From: Pseudomonas kilonensis
Lineage (GTDB): Bacteria > Pseudomonadota > Gammaproteobacteria > Pseudomonadales > Pseudomonadaceae
Length of the DNA: 64,000 bases
Assembly: GCF_001269885.1 (NCBI RefSeq)
Contig: NZ_LHVH01000034.1
Location: 1 to 64,000 of the forward strand
Reading direction: 5' to 3'
A program made the translations under genes and the position numbers. Shown here piece by piece: positions 54,240 through 62,329 of this stretch; position 1 is the first letter of the stretch, and the number at the start of each line of letters is the position of its first letter. The notes below the pieces were generated by a model, which was not told the DNA's origin, searched no databases, and worked only from the letters and a program-made list of their open reading frames with translations.

Positions 54240-54316
54240 TGGTCGGGGTAAGGGGATTCGAACTCCTGACATCCTGCTCCCAAAGCAGGCGCGCTACCGG
54301 ACTGCGCTATACCCCG
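54240..54316 (-). tRNA. tRNA-Pro(TGG), second copy
   Basis: 77 bases including CCA, identical base for base to 53989-54065. It lies five bases upstream (in transcription order) of tRNA-Lys. Confidence 0.95.
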
Positions 54317-54323
54317 ATTGAAA

Positions 54324-54399
54324 TGGCTCCGTGACCAGGACTCGAACCTGGGACCCAATGATTAACAGTCATTTGCTCTACCGACTGAGCTATCACGGA
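54324..54399 (-). tRNA. tRNA-Asn(GTT)
   Basis: 76 bases including CCA. Acceptor TCCGTGA/TCACGGA, anticodon loop CTGTTAA (anticodon GTT). First gene of the operon; order Asn-Pro-Lys-Pro. Confidence 0.95.
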
Positions 54400-54485
54400 A
54401 CTGATATTTCAAGTTGCAACATTGAAGCTAGCTTCAACCTCTTCTACCCTTACGCATCGCTGCGTTCGTGTGTCTGAGGCGCGCT

Positions 54486-54513
54486 ATTCTACAATCTTAA
54501 AAACCTCTGTCAA
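54486..54513 (-). promoter_or_regulatory. Promoter of the tRNA operon
   Basis: Minus strand TTGACA (54508-54513), 16-base spacer, TAGAAT (54486-54491), discriminator AGCGCGCCTC. This is nearly the same design as the proximal rrn promoter at 82-109. Confidence 0.85.
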
Positions 54514-54695
54514 CCCCTTAAATTGCTTTCAAGACAATGATTTGCAACTTATTTTGGATTCCTTCTCAGCGAGAAGTAACCCTTGGGGTGACGTACTGCG
54601 GGGCGCACTTTACAAGCCTTTTCCTTTGAGTTCAACGGCCTGATGAAAAAAATGGCCTCGCAAAGCAAACACGCCCTGTGGCAAGCGATGGACTG

Positions 54696-54793
54696 TGTAG
54701 GAGCTGCCGAAGGCTGCGATCTTTTGATCTTTCGCTTCAGACCCTGGCGTCAGAGGAAAGATCGCAGCCTCGTTGCACTCGACAGCTCCTACA
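54696..54793. repeat. REP doublet of a second family
   Basis: TGTAGGAGCTGCCGAAGGCT followed by GCGATCTTTTGATC opens and GATCGCAGCCTCG...CAGCTCCTACA closes. Core and flanks differ from the GTGGGAGC family. The region 54514-54695 holds nothing else clear. Confidence 0.85.
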
Positions 54794-54800
54794 GCACCCT

Positions 54801-54828
54801 CCAGCGAGAGCAAGTTCCCTCGCCACAA
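54801..54828 (-). repeat. Partial REP of the GTGGCGAGGGA family
   Basis: The reverse complement reads TTGTGGCGAGGGAACTTGCT followed by CTCGCTGG, the same family as 63703-63730. It flanks the 54696-54793 doublet on one side; a degenerate TGTGGCAAGCGA lies on the other (about 54677-54688). Confidence 0.7.
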
Positions 54829-54845
54829 AAGCCCTGTCAATCGAC

Positions 54846-57410
54846 TCAGTCAAAGACGATTTCGTCGTTCTCCACTGTACCGGTCACGGTTTCGCCCGGC
54901 ATGAAACGACCCGACAGGATCAACTGCGCCAGCGGGTTTTCGATCCAGCGCTGGATCGCCCGCTTCAGCGGCCGCGCGCCATAGACCGGGTCGTAACCCA
55001 CCGCAATCAGCTTGTCCAACGCCTCGTCGCTCAACTGCAGTTTCAGCTCACGCTCGGTGAGGCGACTGCGCAGGCGACCCAACTGGATCTCGGTAATGCC
55101 GGCAATCTGTTCACGGGCCAACGGCTCGAAGATCACCACTTCGTCGACCCGGTTGATGAACTCCGGCCGGAAGTGCGTAGAGATCGCGTCCATCACCGCC
55201 GCGCGCTGCGCCTCGCGGTCGCCCACCAGTTCCTGGATCTGCGTCGAGCCCAGGTTGGAGGTCATCACGATCACCGTGTTGCGGAAGTCCACCGTGCGCC
55301 CGTGGCTATCCGTCAGGCGACCATCCTCCAGCACTTGCAGCAGGATGTTGAACACATCCGGGTGCGCCTTCTCGACTTCATCGAGCAGGATCACCGAGTA
55401 CGGCTTGCGACGCACGGCCTCGGTGAGGTAACCGCCCTCTTCATAACCGACATAACCCGGCGGAGCACCGATCAGCCGTGCCACGGAATGTTTCTCCATG
55501 AACTCGGACATGTCGATGCGCACCATGGCCTCTTCGGTGTCGAAGAGGAACTCGGCCAACGCCTTGCACAGCTCGGTTTTACCGACCCCGGTCGGGCCGA
55601 GGAACATGAACGAGCCGCTCGGCCGGTTCGGGTCCGACAGCCCGGCACGGGAACGACGCACGGCGTTGGACACCGCCACCACCGCCTCTTCCTGGCCGAT
55701 CACACGCTGGTGCAGCAGACTTTCCATCTTCAGTAGCTTGTCGCGCTCGCCTTCGAGCATTTTCGAGACCGGAATGCCAGTCCACTTGGAGACCACTTCG
55801 GCAATCTCTTCCTCAGTGACCTTGCTGCGCAGCAACTGGTTTTCGCTCTTGCCATGCTGGTCGACCATTTGCAGGCTGCGCTCCAGGTCCGGGATCACCC
55901 CGTACTGCAGCTCGGCCATGCGGTTGAGGTCGCCTTTACGACGGGCCGCCTCCAGTTCCTGACGGGACTGTTCGATCTTCTGCTGGATCTGTGCGGAACC
56001 CTGGACTTCGGCTTTCTCCGAGTTCCAGATTTCCTCGAGGTCGGAATACTCACGCTCGTGACGAACGATCTCTTCCTGCAACCTTTCCAGACGTTTCTTC
56101 GCCGCTTCGTCGCTTTCTTTCTTCAGGGCCTGGGACTCGACCTTGAGTTGAATCAGGCGCCGCTCCAACCGATCCAGCACTTCGGGCTTGGAGTCGATTT
56201 CCATGCGAATGCGGCTGGCCGCCTCGTCGATCAGGTCGATGGCCTTGTCCGGCAACTGGCGGTCGGTGATGTAGCGGTGGCTGAGCTTGGCCGCCGCGAT
56301 AATCGCGCCATCGGTGATCGCCACCTTGTGGTGAACTTCGTAGCGTTCTTTAAGGCCGCGCAGGATGGCGATGGTGTCTTCCTCGCTCGGTTCCTCCACC
56401 AGCACTTTCTGGAAACGCCGCTCGAGGGCAGCGTCCTTCTCTATATATTGGCGGTACTCGTTGAGCGTGGTCGCGCCGACGCAGTGCAACTCGCCACGGG
56501 CCAACGCAGGCTTGAGCATGTTGCCGGCGTCCATCGAACCTTCGCCCTTGCCCGCACCGACCATGGTGTGCAGTTCGTCGATGAACAGGATGATCTGCCC
56601 TTCCTGCTTGGACAGCTCATTGAGCAGCGCCTTGAGCCGCTCTTCGAACTCGCCACGGTATTTGGCACCGGCGATCAAGGCGCCCATGTCCAGGGACAAC
56701 AGGCGTTTACCCCTGAGGCCGTCCGGCACTTCGCCGTTGATGATGCGCTGGGCCAAGCCCTCGGCGATGGCGGTTTTACCCACGCCAGGTTCGCCGATCA
56801 ATACCGGGTTGTTCTTGGTGCGGCGTTGCAGCACCTGGATCGTGCGGCGGATTTCATCGTCGCGACCGATCACCGGGTCGAGCTTGCCTTCCTCGGCGCG
56901 TTTGGTCAGGTCGACGGTGTATTTGTCCAGCGCCTGGCGCGACTCTTCGTGGTTGGCGTCGTTGACCGCTTCGCCGCCACGCAGGTTGTTGATGGCATTT
57001 TCCAGGGCTTTCTTGCTCACGCCCTGGCCGAGCAACAATTTGCCGAGCTTGCTGTTCTCGTCCATGGCGGCGAGCAGCACCAGCTCGCTGGAAATGAACT
57101 GGTCGCCCTTCTGCTGGGCCAGGCGGTCGGCCTGGTTGAGCAACCGCGCCAGGTCCTGGGACATGTTCACGTCACCGGTGGGATTCTGGATCTTGGGTAA
57201 CTGGTCGAGCTCCTTGGCCAGTTCTTTGCGCAGGCTGTTGACGTCAAAGCCGACCTGCATCAGCAGGGGTTTGATGGAGCCGCCCTGCTGTTCGAGCATG
57301 GCCTGCATCAAATGCGCCGGTTCGATACCGGGATGGTCCAGGCCGACGGCCAGGGACTGGGCATCGGACAGGGCCAACTGTAATTTGCTGGTTAAACGAT
57401 CAATACGCAT
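54846..57410 (-). CDS. clpB: ATP-dependent disaggregase ClpB
   Basis: An 854-residue Hsp100 chaperone that, with DnaK, rescues aggregated proteins. It has an N-terminal repeat domain (1-150), NBD1 with GEPGVGKTAI, the ClpB-type coiled-coil middle domain (about residues 400-520), and NBD2 with GPTGVGKTEL and sensor motifs. No ClpP-binding IGF loop is visible, as expected for ClpB. The start at 57410 has AAGGTG upstream; a sigma32-type promoter lies about 75-100 bases before it. Confidence 0.97.
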   Translation of the reverse strand: MRIDRLTSKLQLALSDAQSLAVGLDHPGIEPAHLMQAMLEQQGGSIKPLLMQVGFDVNSLRKELAKELDQLPKIQNPTGDVNMSQDLARLLNQADRLAQQKGDQFISSELVLLAAMDENSKLGKLLLGQGVSKKALENAINNLRGGEAVNDANHEESRQALDKYTVDLTKRAEEGKLDPVIGRDDEIRRTIQVLQRRTKNNPVLIGEPGVGKTAIAEGLAQRIINGEVPDGLRGKRLLSLDMGALIAGAKYRGEFEERLKALLNELSKQEGQIILFIDELHTMVGAGKGEGSMDAGNMLKPALARGELHCVGATTLNEYRQYIEKDAALERRFQKVLVEEPSEEDTIAILRGLKERYEVHHKVAITDGAIIAAAKLSHRYITDRQLPDKAIDLIDEAASRIRMEIDSKPEVLDRLERRLIQLKVESQALKKESDEAAKKRLERLQEEIVRHEREYSDLEEIWNSEKAEVQGSAQIQQKIEQSRQELEAARRKGDLNRMAELQYGVIPDLERSLQMVDQHGKSENQLLRSKVTEEEIAEVVSKWTGIPVSKMLEGERDKLLKMESLLHQRVIGQEEAVVAVSNAVRRSRAGLSDPNRPSGSFMFLGPTGVGKTELCKALAEFLFDTEEAMVRIDMSEFMEKHSVARLIGAPPGYVGYEEGGYLTEAVRRKPYSVILLDEVEKAHPDVFNILLQVLEDGRLTDSHGRTVDFRNTVIVMTSNLGSTQIQELVGDREAQRAAVMDAISTHFRPEFINRVDEVVIFEPLAREQIAGITEIQLGRLRSRLTERELKLQLSDEALDKLIAVGYDPVYGARPLKRAIQRWIENPLAQLILSGRFMPGETVTGTVENDEIVFD

Positions 57411-57482
57411 GGGTCACCTTCCTAATGAGCAGGCCGGACCGTGGAAACATCCTGAGTGAAGAAACCTGCCAGATACCGTTAT

Positions 57483-57510
57483 AGATGTGGTCGATTCTGG
57501 AAGATTCAAG
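57483..57510 (-). promoter_or_regulatory. Sigma32 (heat-shock) promoter of clpB
   Basis: Minus strand CTTGAA (57505-57510), 14-base spacer, CCACATCT (57483-57490), a good fit to CTTGAA-N14-CCCCATNT. Located between clpB and pgeF. Confidence 0.85.
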
Positions 57511-57540
57511 CCGGGCGCCCTTGATACAGATCAGAGAAGT

Positions 57541-58266
57541 CTAGCGTTCGATCCAGATCAGCGAGGCGAAGCGACCGGTGCGCGGGTTGCGGCGGTAGGA
57601 AAAGAAACGAGGGTCGGTCACGGTGCAGAGACCGCCACCGTAGACGGCCGTGACACCACGTGCAGCCAGGCGCAGCCGTGCCAACGCGTAGATATCGGCC
57701 AGGAACTTGCCAGCGTTGGGGCTCGCGGTAAAGGCTTGTGCCGCTTGGGGCAGTTGCGCGATGAAGGCTTCACGCACTTCCGGCCCGACTTCAAACGCTT
57801 GCGGGCCGATGGCCGGGCCAAGCCAGGCGAGGATTTCATCCGCGGGCACGGCAAGGCTGTCGAGGGTGGCTTCCAGCACGCCGTTCGCCAGCCCGCGCCA
57901 GCCGGCATGGGCCGCCGCGACGCGGGTGCCGGCAAGGTTGCAGAACAGTACGGGCAGGCAGTCCGCCGTCATCGCCGTGCAGGCGATACCCGGCGTGGCG
58001 GTCCAACTGGCATCGGCGGTCGCCACCTGGGCCGGGTCAGCCTCGACCACGGCAATGCCGTGGACCTGCTGGAGCCAGGCCGGGGTGATGGCGAATTGAT
58101 CGGTGAGGCGACGACGGTTTTCGGCGACGGCCGCAGGCTCGTCGCCCACATGGTCGCCCAGGTTGAGGCTGTCGAACGGCGCCAGGCTGACGCCACCCGC
58201 ACGGGTCGTGACGCAGGCCTTGACCCGGGCCGGCGCGGGCCAGTCGGGTGTCAGCCAGTCACTCAT
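57541..58266 (-). CDS. pgeF: PgeF / YfiH multi-copper-oxidase-like (laccase-domain) protein
   Basis: A 241-residue protein of the YfiH family. Motifs LNLGDHVGDEP, DCLPVLF and AAHAGWRGLANGV carry the conserved zinc-binding Cys and His. E. coli YfiH (PgeF) edits peptidoglycan precursors by removing misincorporated serine; other members show purine nucleoside phosphorylase or laccase activity. It overlaps the rluD stop by four bases. Confidence 0.9.
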   Translation of the reverse strand: MSDWLTPDWPAPARVKACVTTRAGGVSLAPFDSLNLGDHVGDEPAAVAENRRRLTDQFAITPAWLQQVHGIAVVEADPAQVATADASWTATPGIACTAMTADCLPVLFCNLAGTRVAAAHAGWRGLANGVLEATLDSLAVPADEILAWLGPAIGPQAFEVGPEVREAFIAQLPQAAQAFTASPNAGKFLADIYALARLRLAARGVTAVYGGGLCTVTDPRFFSYRRNPRTGRFASLIWIER

Positions 58267-59225
58267 CCGATGAACGCCTCGCGGTCCTGCTTGAGCAACG
58301 TCAGCAACCAGACGAAGTCATCCGGCAACGGCGATTCCCAGCTCATGCGTTTGCCAGTCGTCGGATGATCCAACTCCAGGAAACGTGCATGCAGCGCCTG
58401 GCGCGGGAAATTCTTCAGCGATTCGACCATGGTCTGGCTGGCAGCCGGCGGAATACGGAATCGTCCGCCATAGGCCGGGTCACCCACCAACGGGAAGTTG
58501 ATGTGAGCCATGTGCACACGGATCTGGTGGGTCCGGCCGGTTTCCAGCTTGACCCGCACATGGGTGTGGGAACGGAAACGCTCGAGCACGCGGTAATGGC
58601 TGACCGCCTGCTTGCCGCCCTCCATCACCGCCATGCGCTGGCGCTGCTGGCCGTGACGACCGATGGGGGCGTTGATCTTGCCACCGGCGGTGACGACCCC
58701 GATCACGATGCATTCATAGATGCGGCTGACGCTGCGGCTTTGCAGCTGTGTGACCAGCTGTGTCTGCGCCTGGATGGTCTTGGCCACCACCATCAGACCG
58801 GTGGTGTCCTTGTCCAGGCGATGGACGATGCCGGCACGCGGCACATTGATAATGTCCGGTACGTGGTGCAGCAAGGCATTGAGCAGGGTGCCATCAGCAT
58901 GGCCAGCGGCCGGGTGCACCACCAGGCCCGCAGGCTTGTTGATCACCAGGATGTCATCGTCTTCATAGACGATGTCCAGGGCGATGTCCTGGGCGACCCA
59001 TTCTCCCTGGGCCTCCTGTTCGGCAGTCAGTTCAAGAATGGCACCGCCGTGGACGATGTCGCGAGGACGAATCACCGCCCCATCCACAGTCAGGCGGCCG
59101 TCCTTGATCCAGGCGGAAAGGCGCGAGCGAGAGTGCTCGGCAAAGAGTTGTGCGGCGACTTGATCGAGGCGTTGGCCGCCCAATTCGGACGGCACCTCTG
59201 CGCGAAGTTCTATTTTATCGGACAT
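58263..59225 (-). CDS. rluD: 23S rRNA pseudouridine synthase RluD
   Basis: A 320-residue enzyme that forms pseudouridines in helix 69 of 23S rRNA. An N-terminal S4 domain (RLDQVAAQLFAEHSRSRLSAWI) precedes the catalytic domain with HRLDKDTTGLMV (catalytic Asp) and LETGRTHQIRVH. The start at 59225 is the ATG of MSDKIELRAEV. Coupled to pgeF and divergent from bamD, a conserved arrangement. Confidence 0.95.
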   Translation of the reverse strand: MSDKIELRAEVPSELGGQRLDQVAAQLFAEHSRSRLSAWIKDGRLTVDGAVIRPRDIVHGGAILELTAEQEAQGEWVAQDIALDIVYEDDDILVINKPAGLVVHPAAGHADGTLLNALLHHVPDIINVPRAGIVHRLDKDTTGLMVVAKTIQAQTQLVTQLQSRSVSRIYECIVIGVVTAGGKINAPIGRHGQQRQRMAVMEGGKQAVSHYRVLERFRSHTHVRVKLETGRTHQIRVHMAHINFPLVGDPAYGGRFRIPPAASQTMVESLKNFPRQALHARFLELDHPTTGKRMSWESPLPDDFVWLLTLLKQDREAFIG

Positions 59226-59375
59226 GCTCGGACTGGGCGTCGGCACAGCCTTTGGTTTCGGCTGCGCGCTTGTGGTTAAATACGGCGTCTTTTGCCCCGA
59301 GGCTTTCAACGGGGCGCTCATCATAACAGGACGGCCCCGCCCAAGACAGCGGCCGTCATAGGGACGCAAGCCGCC

Positions 59376-60392
59376 ATGCAAGTGAAACACCTGCTGCTGA
59401 TCGCCATCCTCGCATTGACTGCTGCTTGCTCGTCGAAGGAAGTCGTAGACGAAAACCTGAGCGAAGTCGAACTGTACCAACAGGCGCAGAACGACCTGGA
59501 TAACAACAGCTATACCAGCGCCACCGCCAAGCTGAAGGCGCTGGAGTCGCGGTATCCGTTCGGTCGCTACGCCGATCAGGCCCAGTTGGAGCTGATCTAC
59601 GCCAACTACAAGAACGCCGAGCCGGAAGCTGCAAAATCCGCCGCCGAGCGTTTCATTCGCCTGCACCCGCAGCACCCGAACGTCGATTACGCCTATTACC
59701 TCAAGGGCCTGACCTCCTTCGACCAGGACGTCGGCCTGCTGGCGCGCTTCCTGCCGCTGGACATGACCAAGCGTGACCCGGGTGCCGCGCGCGACTCCTA
59801 CAACGAGTTCGCCCAGCTGACCAGCCGCTTCCCCAACAGCCGCTACTCGCCAGACGCCAAGCAGCGCATGATCTACCTGCGCAACCTGCTGGCGTCCTAC
59901 GAAATCCACGTGGCCGACTACTACCTGACCCGCCAGGCCTACGTCGCCGCCGCCAACCGTGGTCGCTATGTTGTAGAAAACTTCCAGGAAACCCCTTCGG
60001 TGGGTGATGGCCTGGCCGTGATGACCGAAGCCTACCAGCGCCTGCACCTGGACGAACTGGCAGCCACCAGCCTGGAAACCCTCAAGCTGAACTACCCGGA
60101 TCACCCATCCCTGGTCGATGGCCAGTTCACCCCACGGGTCGACGAAGCGGACAACCGTTCGTGGCTGAGCAAGGCGACCCTGGGCCTGATCGAGTCCAGC
60201 CCACCGCTGCCGCCAGGCGAGACACGCGCCAACCAGGACGTACAGCGCCAGTTCCAGGATGCCAAGGAAGCCATCCCGAACGAACTCAAGCCCAAGGATG
60301 AAAATGGCGACGTGATCGAGGAAGAAGAGCCTGAAAGCGAGTCCAGCGACCGCTCCTGGTTCAGCTACATGACCTTAGGTCTGTTCGACTGA
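59376..60392 (+). CDS. bamD: Outer-membrane assembly lipoprotein BamD
   Basis: A 338-residue lipoprotein (lipobox LTAAC, Cys18) with five TPR-like repeats (about residues 25-245), an essential part of the BAM complex. The signature KALESRYPFGRYADQAQLELIYA is present. The C-terminus has an acidic Pseudomonas-type extension (NGDVIEEEEPESESS) longer than in E. coli (245 residues). The start at 59376 begins the signal peptide. Confidence 0.95.
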   Translation: MQVKHLLLIAILALTAACSSKEVVDENLSEVELYQQAQNDLDNNSYTSATAKLKALESRYPFGRYADQAQLELIYANYKNAEPEAAKSAAERFIRLHPQHPNVDYAYYLKGLTSFDQDVGLLARFLPLDMTKRDPGAARDSYNEFAQLTSRFPNSRYSPDAKQRMIYLRNLLASYEIHVADYYLTRQAYVAAANRGRYVVENFQETPSVGDGLAVMTEAYQRLHLDELAATSLETLKLNYPDHPSLVDGQFTPRVDEADNRSWLSKATLGLIESSPPLPPGETRANQDVQRQFQDAKEAIPNELKPKDENGDVIEEEEPESESSDRSWFSYMTLGLFD

Positions 60393-60408
60393 GGCTAAGG
60401 CCCATCAA

Positions 60409-60437
60409 AAAGGGAGACCCGACGGTCTCCCTTTTTT
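60409..60437 (+). terminator. Terminator of bamD
   Basis: Stem GGGAGACC (60412-60419) / GGTCTCCC (60424-60431) flanked by A-run and six T. Confidence 0.9.
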
Positions 60438-60516
60438 GTGCCCGGGTTTTATTGCGCTGTGCGCCGTTCCTGTCCTTGGCTAAACTGCCTGATCTCTAGC
60501 CAAAAAGCCGCCCATC

Positions 60517-60750
60517 ATGCTTCGTTTACTGTTCTGGATCGCCCTGATTGCCGCCGCGGTATGGTTCTGGCGCAAGTTCAAGAGCACCTCCTCCGCGCCG
60601 AACGCTCCCCGCGAGCAGGACGCTCCGCCCATGGTTCGTTGCGCCCATTGCGGCGTACACCTGCCCCGTGACCGGGCGCTGGCCCTCGAACAACAATGGT
60701 ATTGCAGCCAGGCTCACCTCGAGCAAGGCCCGGGCACTCGTGAGCGCTGA
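60517..60750 (+). CDS. PP0621 family zinc-ribbon protein
   Basis: A 77-residue protein: an N-terminal membrane helix (about residues 3-19) and a small zinc-ribbon-like domain with CAHC and a later WYCSQAH. It belongs to the small family named after P. putida PP0621. It overlaps the pilS start by 11 bases, so it may set pilS translation. Function unknown. Confidence 0.82.
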   Translation: MLRLLFWIALIAAAVWFWRKFKSTSSAPNAPREQDAPPMVRCAHCGVHLPRDRALALEQQWYCSQAHLEQGPGTRER

Positions 60751-62329
60751 GGCCTCAAGCCCACGCGAAAAACAGGCGCAGCGCCTGCTGCGTCTCTATC
60801 ACCTGTATCGTCTGAGCATCGGCATCACCCTGGTGCTGCTGATCTCCAGCAAACTGGACAACCGCCTGCTGGAGTTCGCCAATGACGACCTGCTGCGCAG
60901 TGGCAGTTGGTTGTACCTGGTGCTGAATATCCTGCTGGTGGTGTTCCTTGAGAACACCCGCCGCCCTGCCCGGCTGTTCGGCCTGGCCCTGACTGATGTG
61001 CTGCTGCTCTCGTGGCTGTTCTTCGCCGCGGGTGGTGTGCCCAGTGCCATCGGCAACCTGCTCATTGTCTCGGTGGCCATCGGCAACACGCTGCTGCGCG
61101 GCCGGATCGGTCTGTTGATCGCGGCCGTCGCCACCCTCGGCATCGTCGGTTCGAGTTTCTTTCTTGGCTTGAGCGACTCGAACCGTCCCAGCAGTTACTT
61201 GCAGGCCGGCACCCTGGGGGCACTGTGTTTTGCCGCCGCGCTGTTGGTACAAGGCCTGACCCGACGCTTGGAAGCCAGCGAAACCCTGGCCGAGCAACGG
61301 GCCAGCGAGGTGATCGGCCTGGAAGCGCTCAACGCCCTGATCCTGCAACGCATGCGCACCGGCATCCTGGTGCTTGACCGTGAGCGTCGGGTGCAATTGG
61401 CCAACGAAAGCGCGCTGACCCTGCTGGGCATGCACGATCTGGTGGGCCAGCAGCTCGACGATTACTCCACCGCCCTGGTCGAACGCCTGCAATTGTGGCG
61501 AAACAACCCCAGCCTGCGCCCGTCCAGCCTGACCGTTACCGGCACGGGCCTGACCCTGCAACCGAGCTTCATCGCCTTGGGGCATCAAGATCAGCAGCAG
61601 ATCCTGGTGTTCCTTGAAGACCTGGCCCAGGTTGCCCAGCAGGCCCAGCAGTTGAAACTCGCGTCCCTCGGGCGCCTCACTGCTGGCATCGCCCATGAAG
61701 TTCGCAACCCCTTGGGCGCCATCAGCCACGCGGCGCAATTACTGCGCGAATCCGAGGAACTGAACGACGCGGATCGGCGTCTGACGCAGATTATTCAAGA
61801 TCACTCCCAACGAATGAACCGCGTCATTGAAAACGTCCTGCAGCTGTCTCGCCGCCAGCAAACCACCCCCCAACGCCTCGACCTGCGGAGCTGGCTCGAC
61901 CAGTTCGTCCGGCAGGCCCGCGAAAGCATGGCCGAGCACAAGCACTTGCACCTGAGCATCGACCCAGGGGACTACATCACGCTGATGGACCCCGACCAGT
62001 TGACCCAGGTACTCGACAACCTGCTGCGCAACGCCTGGCGCCACAGCGCCATGGCCCACGAACAGGCGGAGGCCTGGCTGAAACTGTTCATCGACCCCCA
62101 TAGCCAGCTGTCCACGCTGGACATCATCGACAACGGCCCCGGTGTCACGCCCGAGCAGCAGGCGCATTTGTTCGAACCTTTCTTTACCACCAGCAGCCAG
62201 GGCACCGGCCTTGGGCTCTATCTGTCCCGTGAGCTGTGCGAAAGCAACCAGGCCCGCCTAGACTTCAAACCACGCCAAGGCGGCGGTTGCTTTCGCATCA
62301 CCTTTGCTCACGGACGGAAACAGATTTGA
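60740..62329 (+). CDS. pilS: PilS, sensor kinase for type IV pilin expression
   Basis: A 529-residue NtrB-type kinase. Six membrane segments (about residues 20-165), a PAS domain (about 190-290), H-box His319 (IAHEVRNPLGA), and ATPase motifs NLLRNAWRH, DNGPGV and GTGLGLYLS. In P. aeruginosa PilS senses PilA levels in the membrane. The start is GTG at 60740, overlapping the PP0621 gene; the stop overlaps pilR (TTGA). Confidence 0.93.
   Translation: MSAEASSPREKQAQRLLRLYHLYRLSIGITLVLLISSKLDNRLLEFANDDLLRSGSWLYLVLNILLVVFLENTRRPARLFGLALTDVLLLSWLFFAAGGVPSAIGNLLIVSVAIGNTLLRGRIGLLIAAVATLGIVGSSFFLGLSDSNRPSSYLQAGTLGALCFAAALLVQGLTRRLEASETLAEQRASEVIGLEALNALILQRMRTGILVLDRERRVQLANESALTLLGMHDLVGQQLDDYSTALVERLQLWRNNPSLRPSSLTVTGTGLTLQPSFIALGHQDQQQILVFLEDLAQVAQQAQQLKLASLGRLTAGIAHEVRNPLGAISHAAQLLRESEELNDADRRLTQIIQDHSQRMNRVIENVLQLSRRQQTTPQRLDLRSWLDQFVRQARESMAEHKHLHLSIDPGDYITLMDPDQLTQVLDNLLRNAWRHSAMAHEQAEAWLKLFIDPHSQLSTLDIIDNGPGVTPEQQAHLFEPFFTTSSQGTGLGLYLSRELCESNQARLDFKPRQGGGCFRITFAHGRKQI

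Noticed and set aside
53989..54399. Integration site of a genomic island at the tRNA cluster
   Set aside because: No integrase gene, no attachment-site repeat of a tRNA 3' end outside the cluster, and core genes on both sides.
57541..58266. Laccase for aromatic compounds
   Set aside because: The YfiH family name polyphenol oxidase is historical; the motif set and genomic position fit PgeF.
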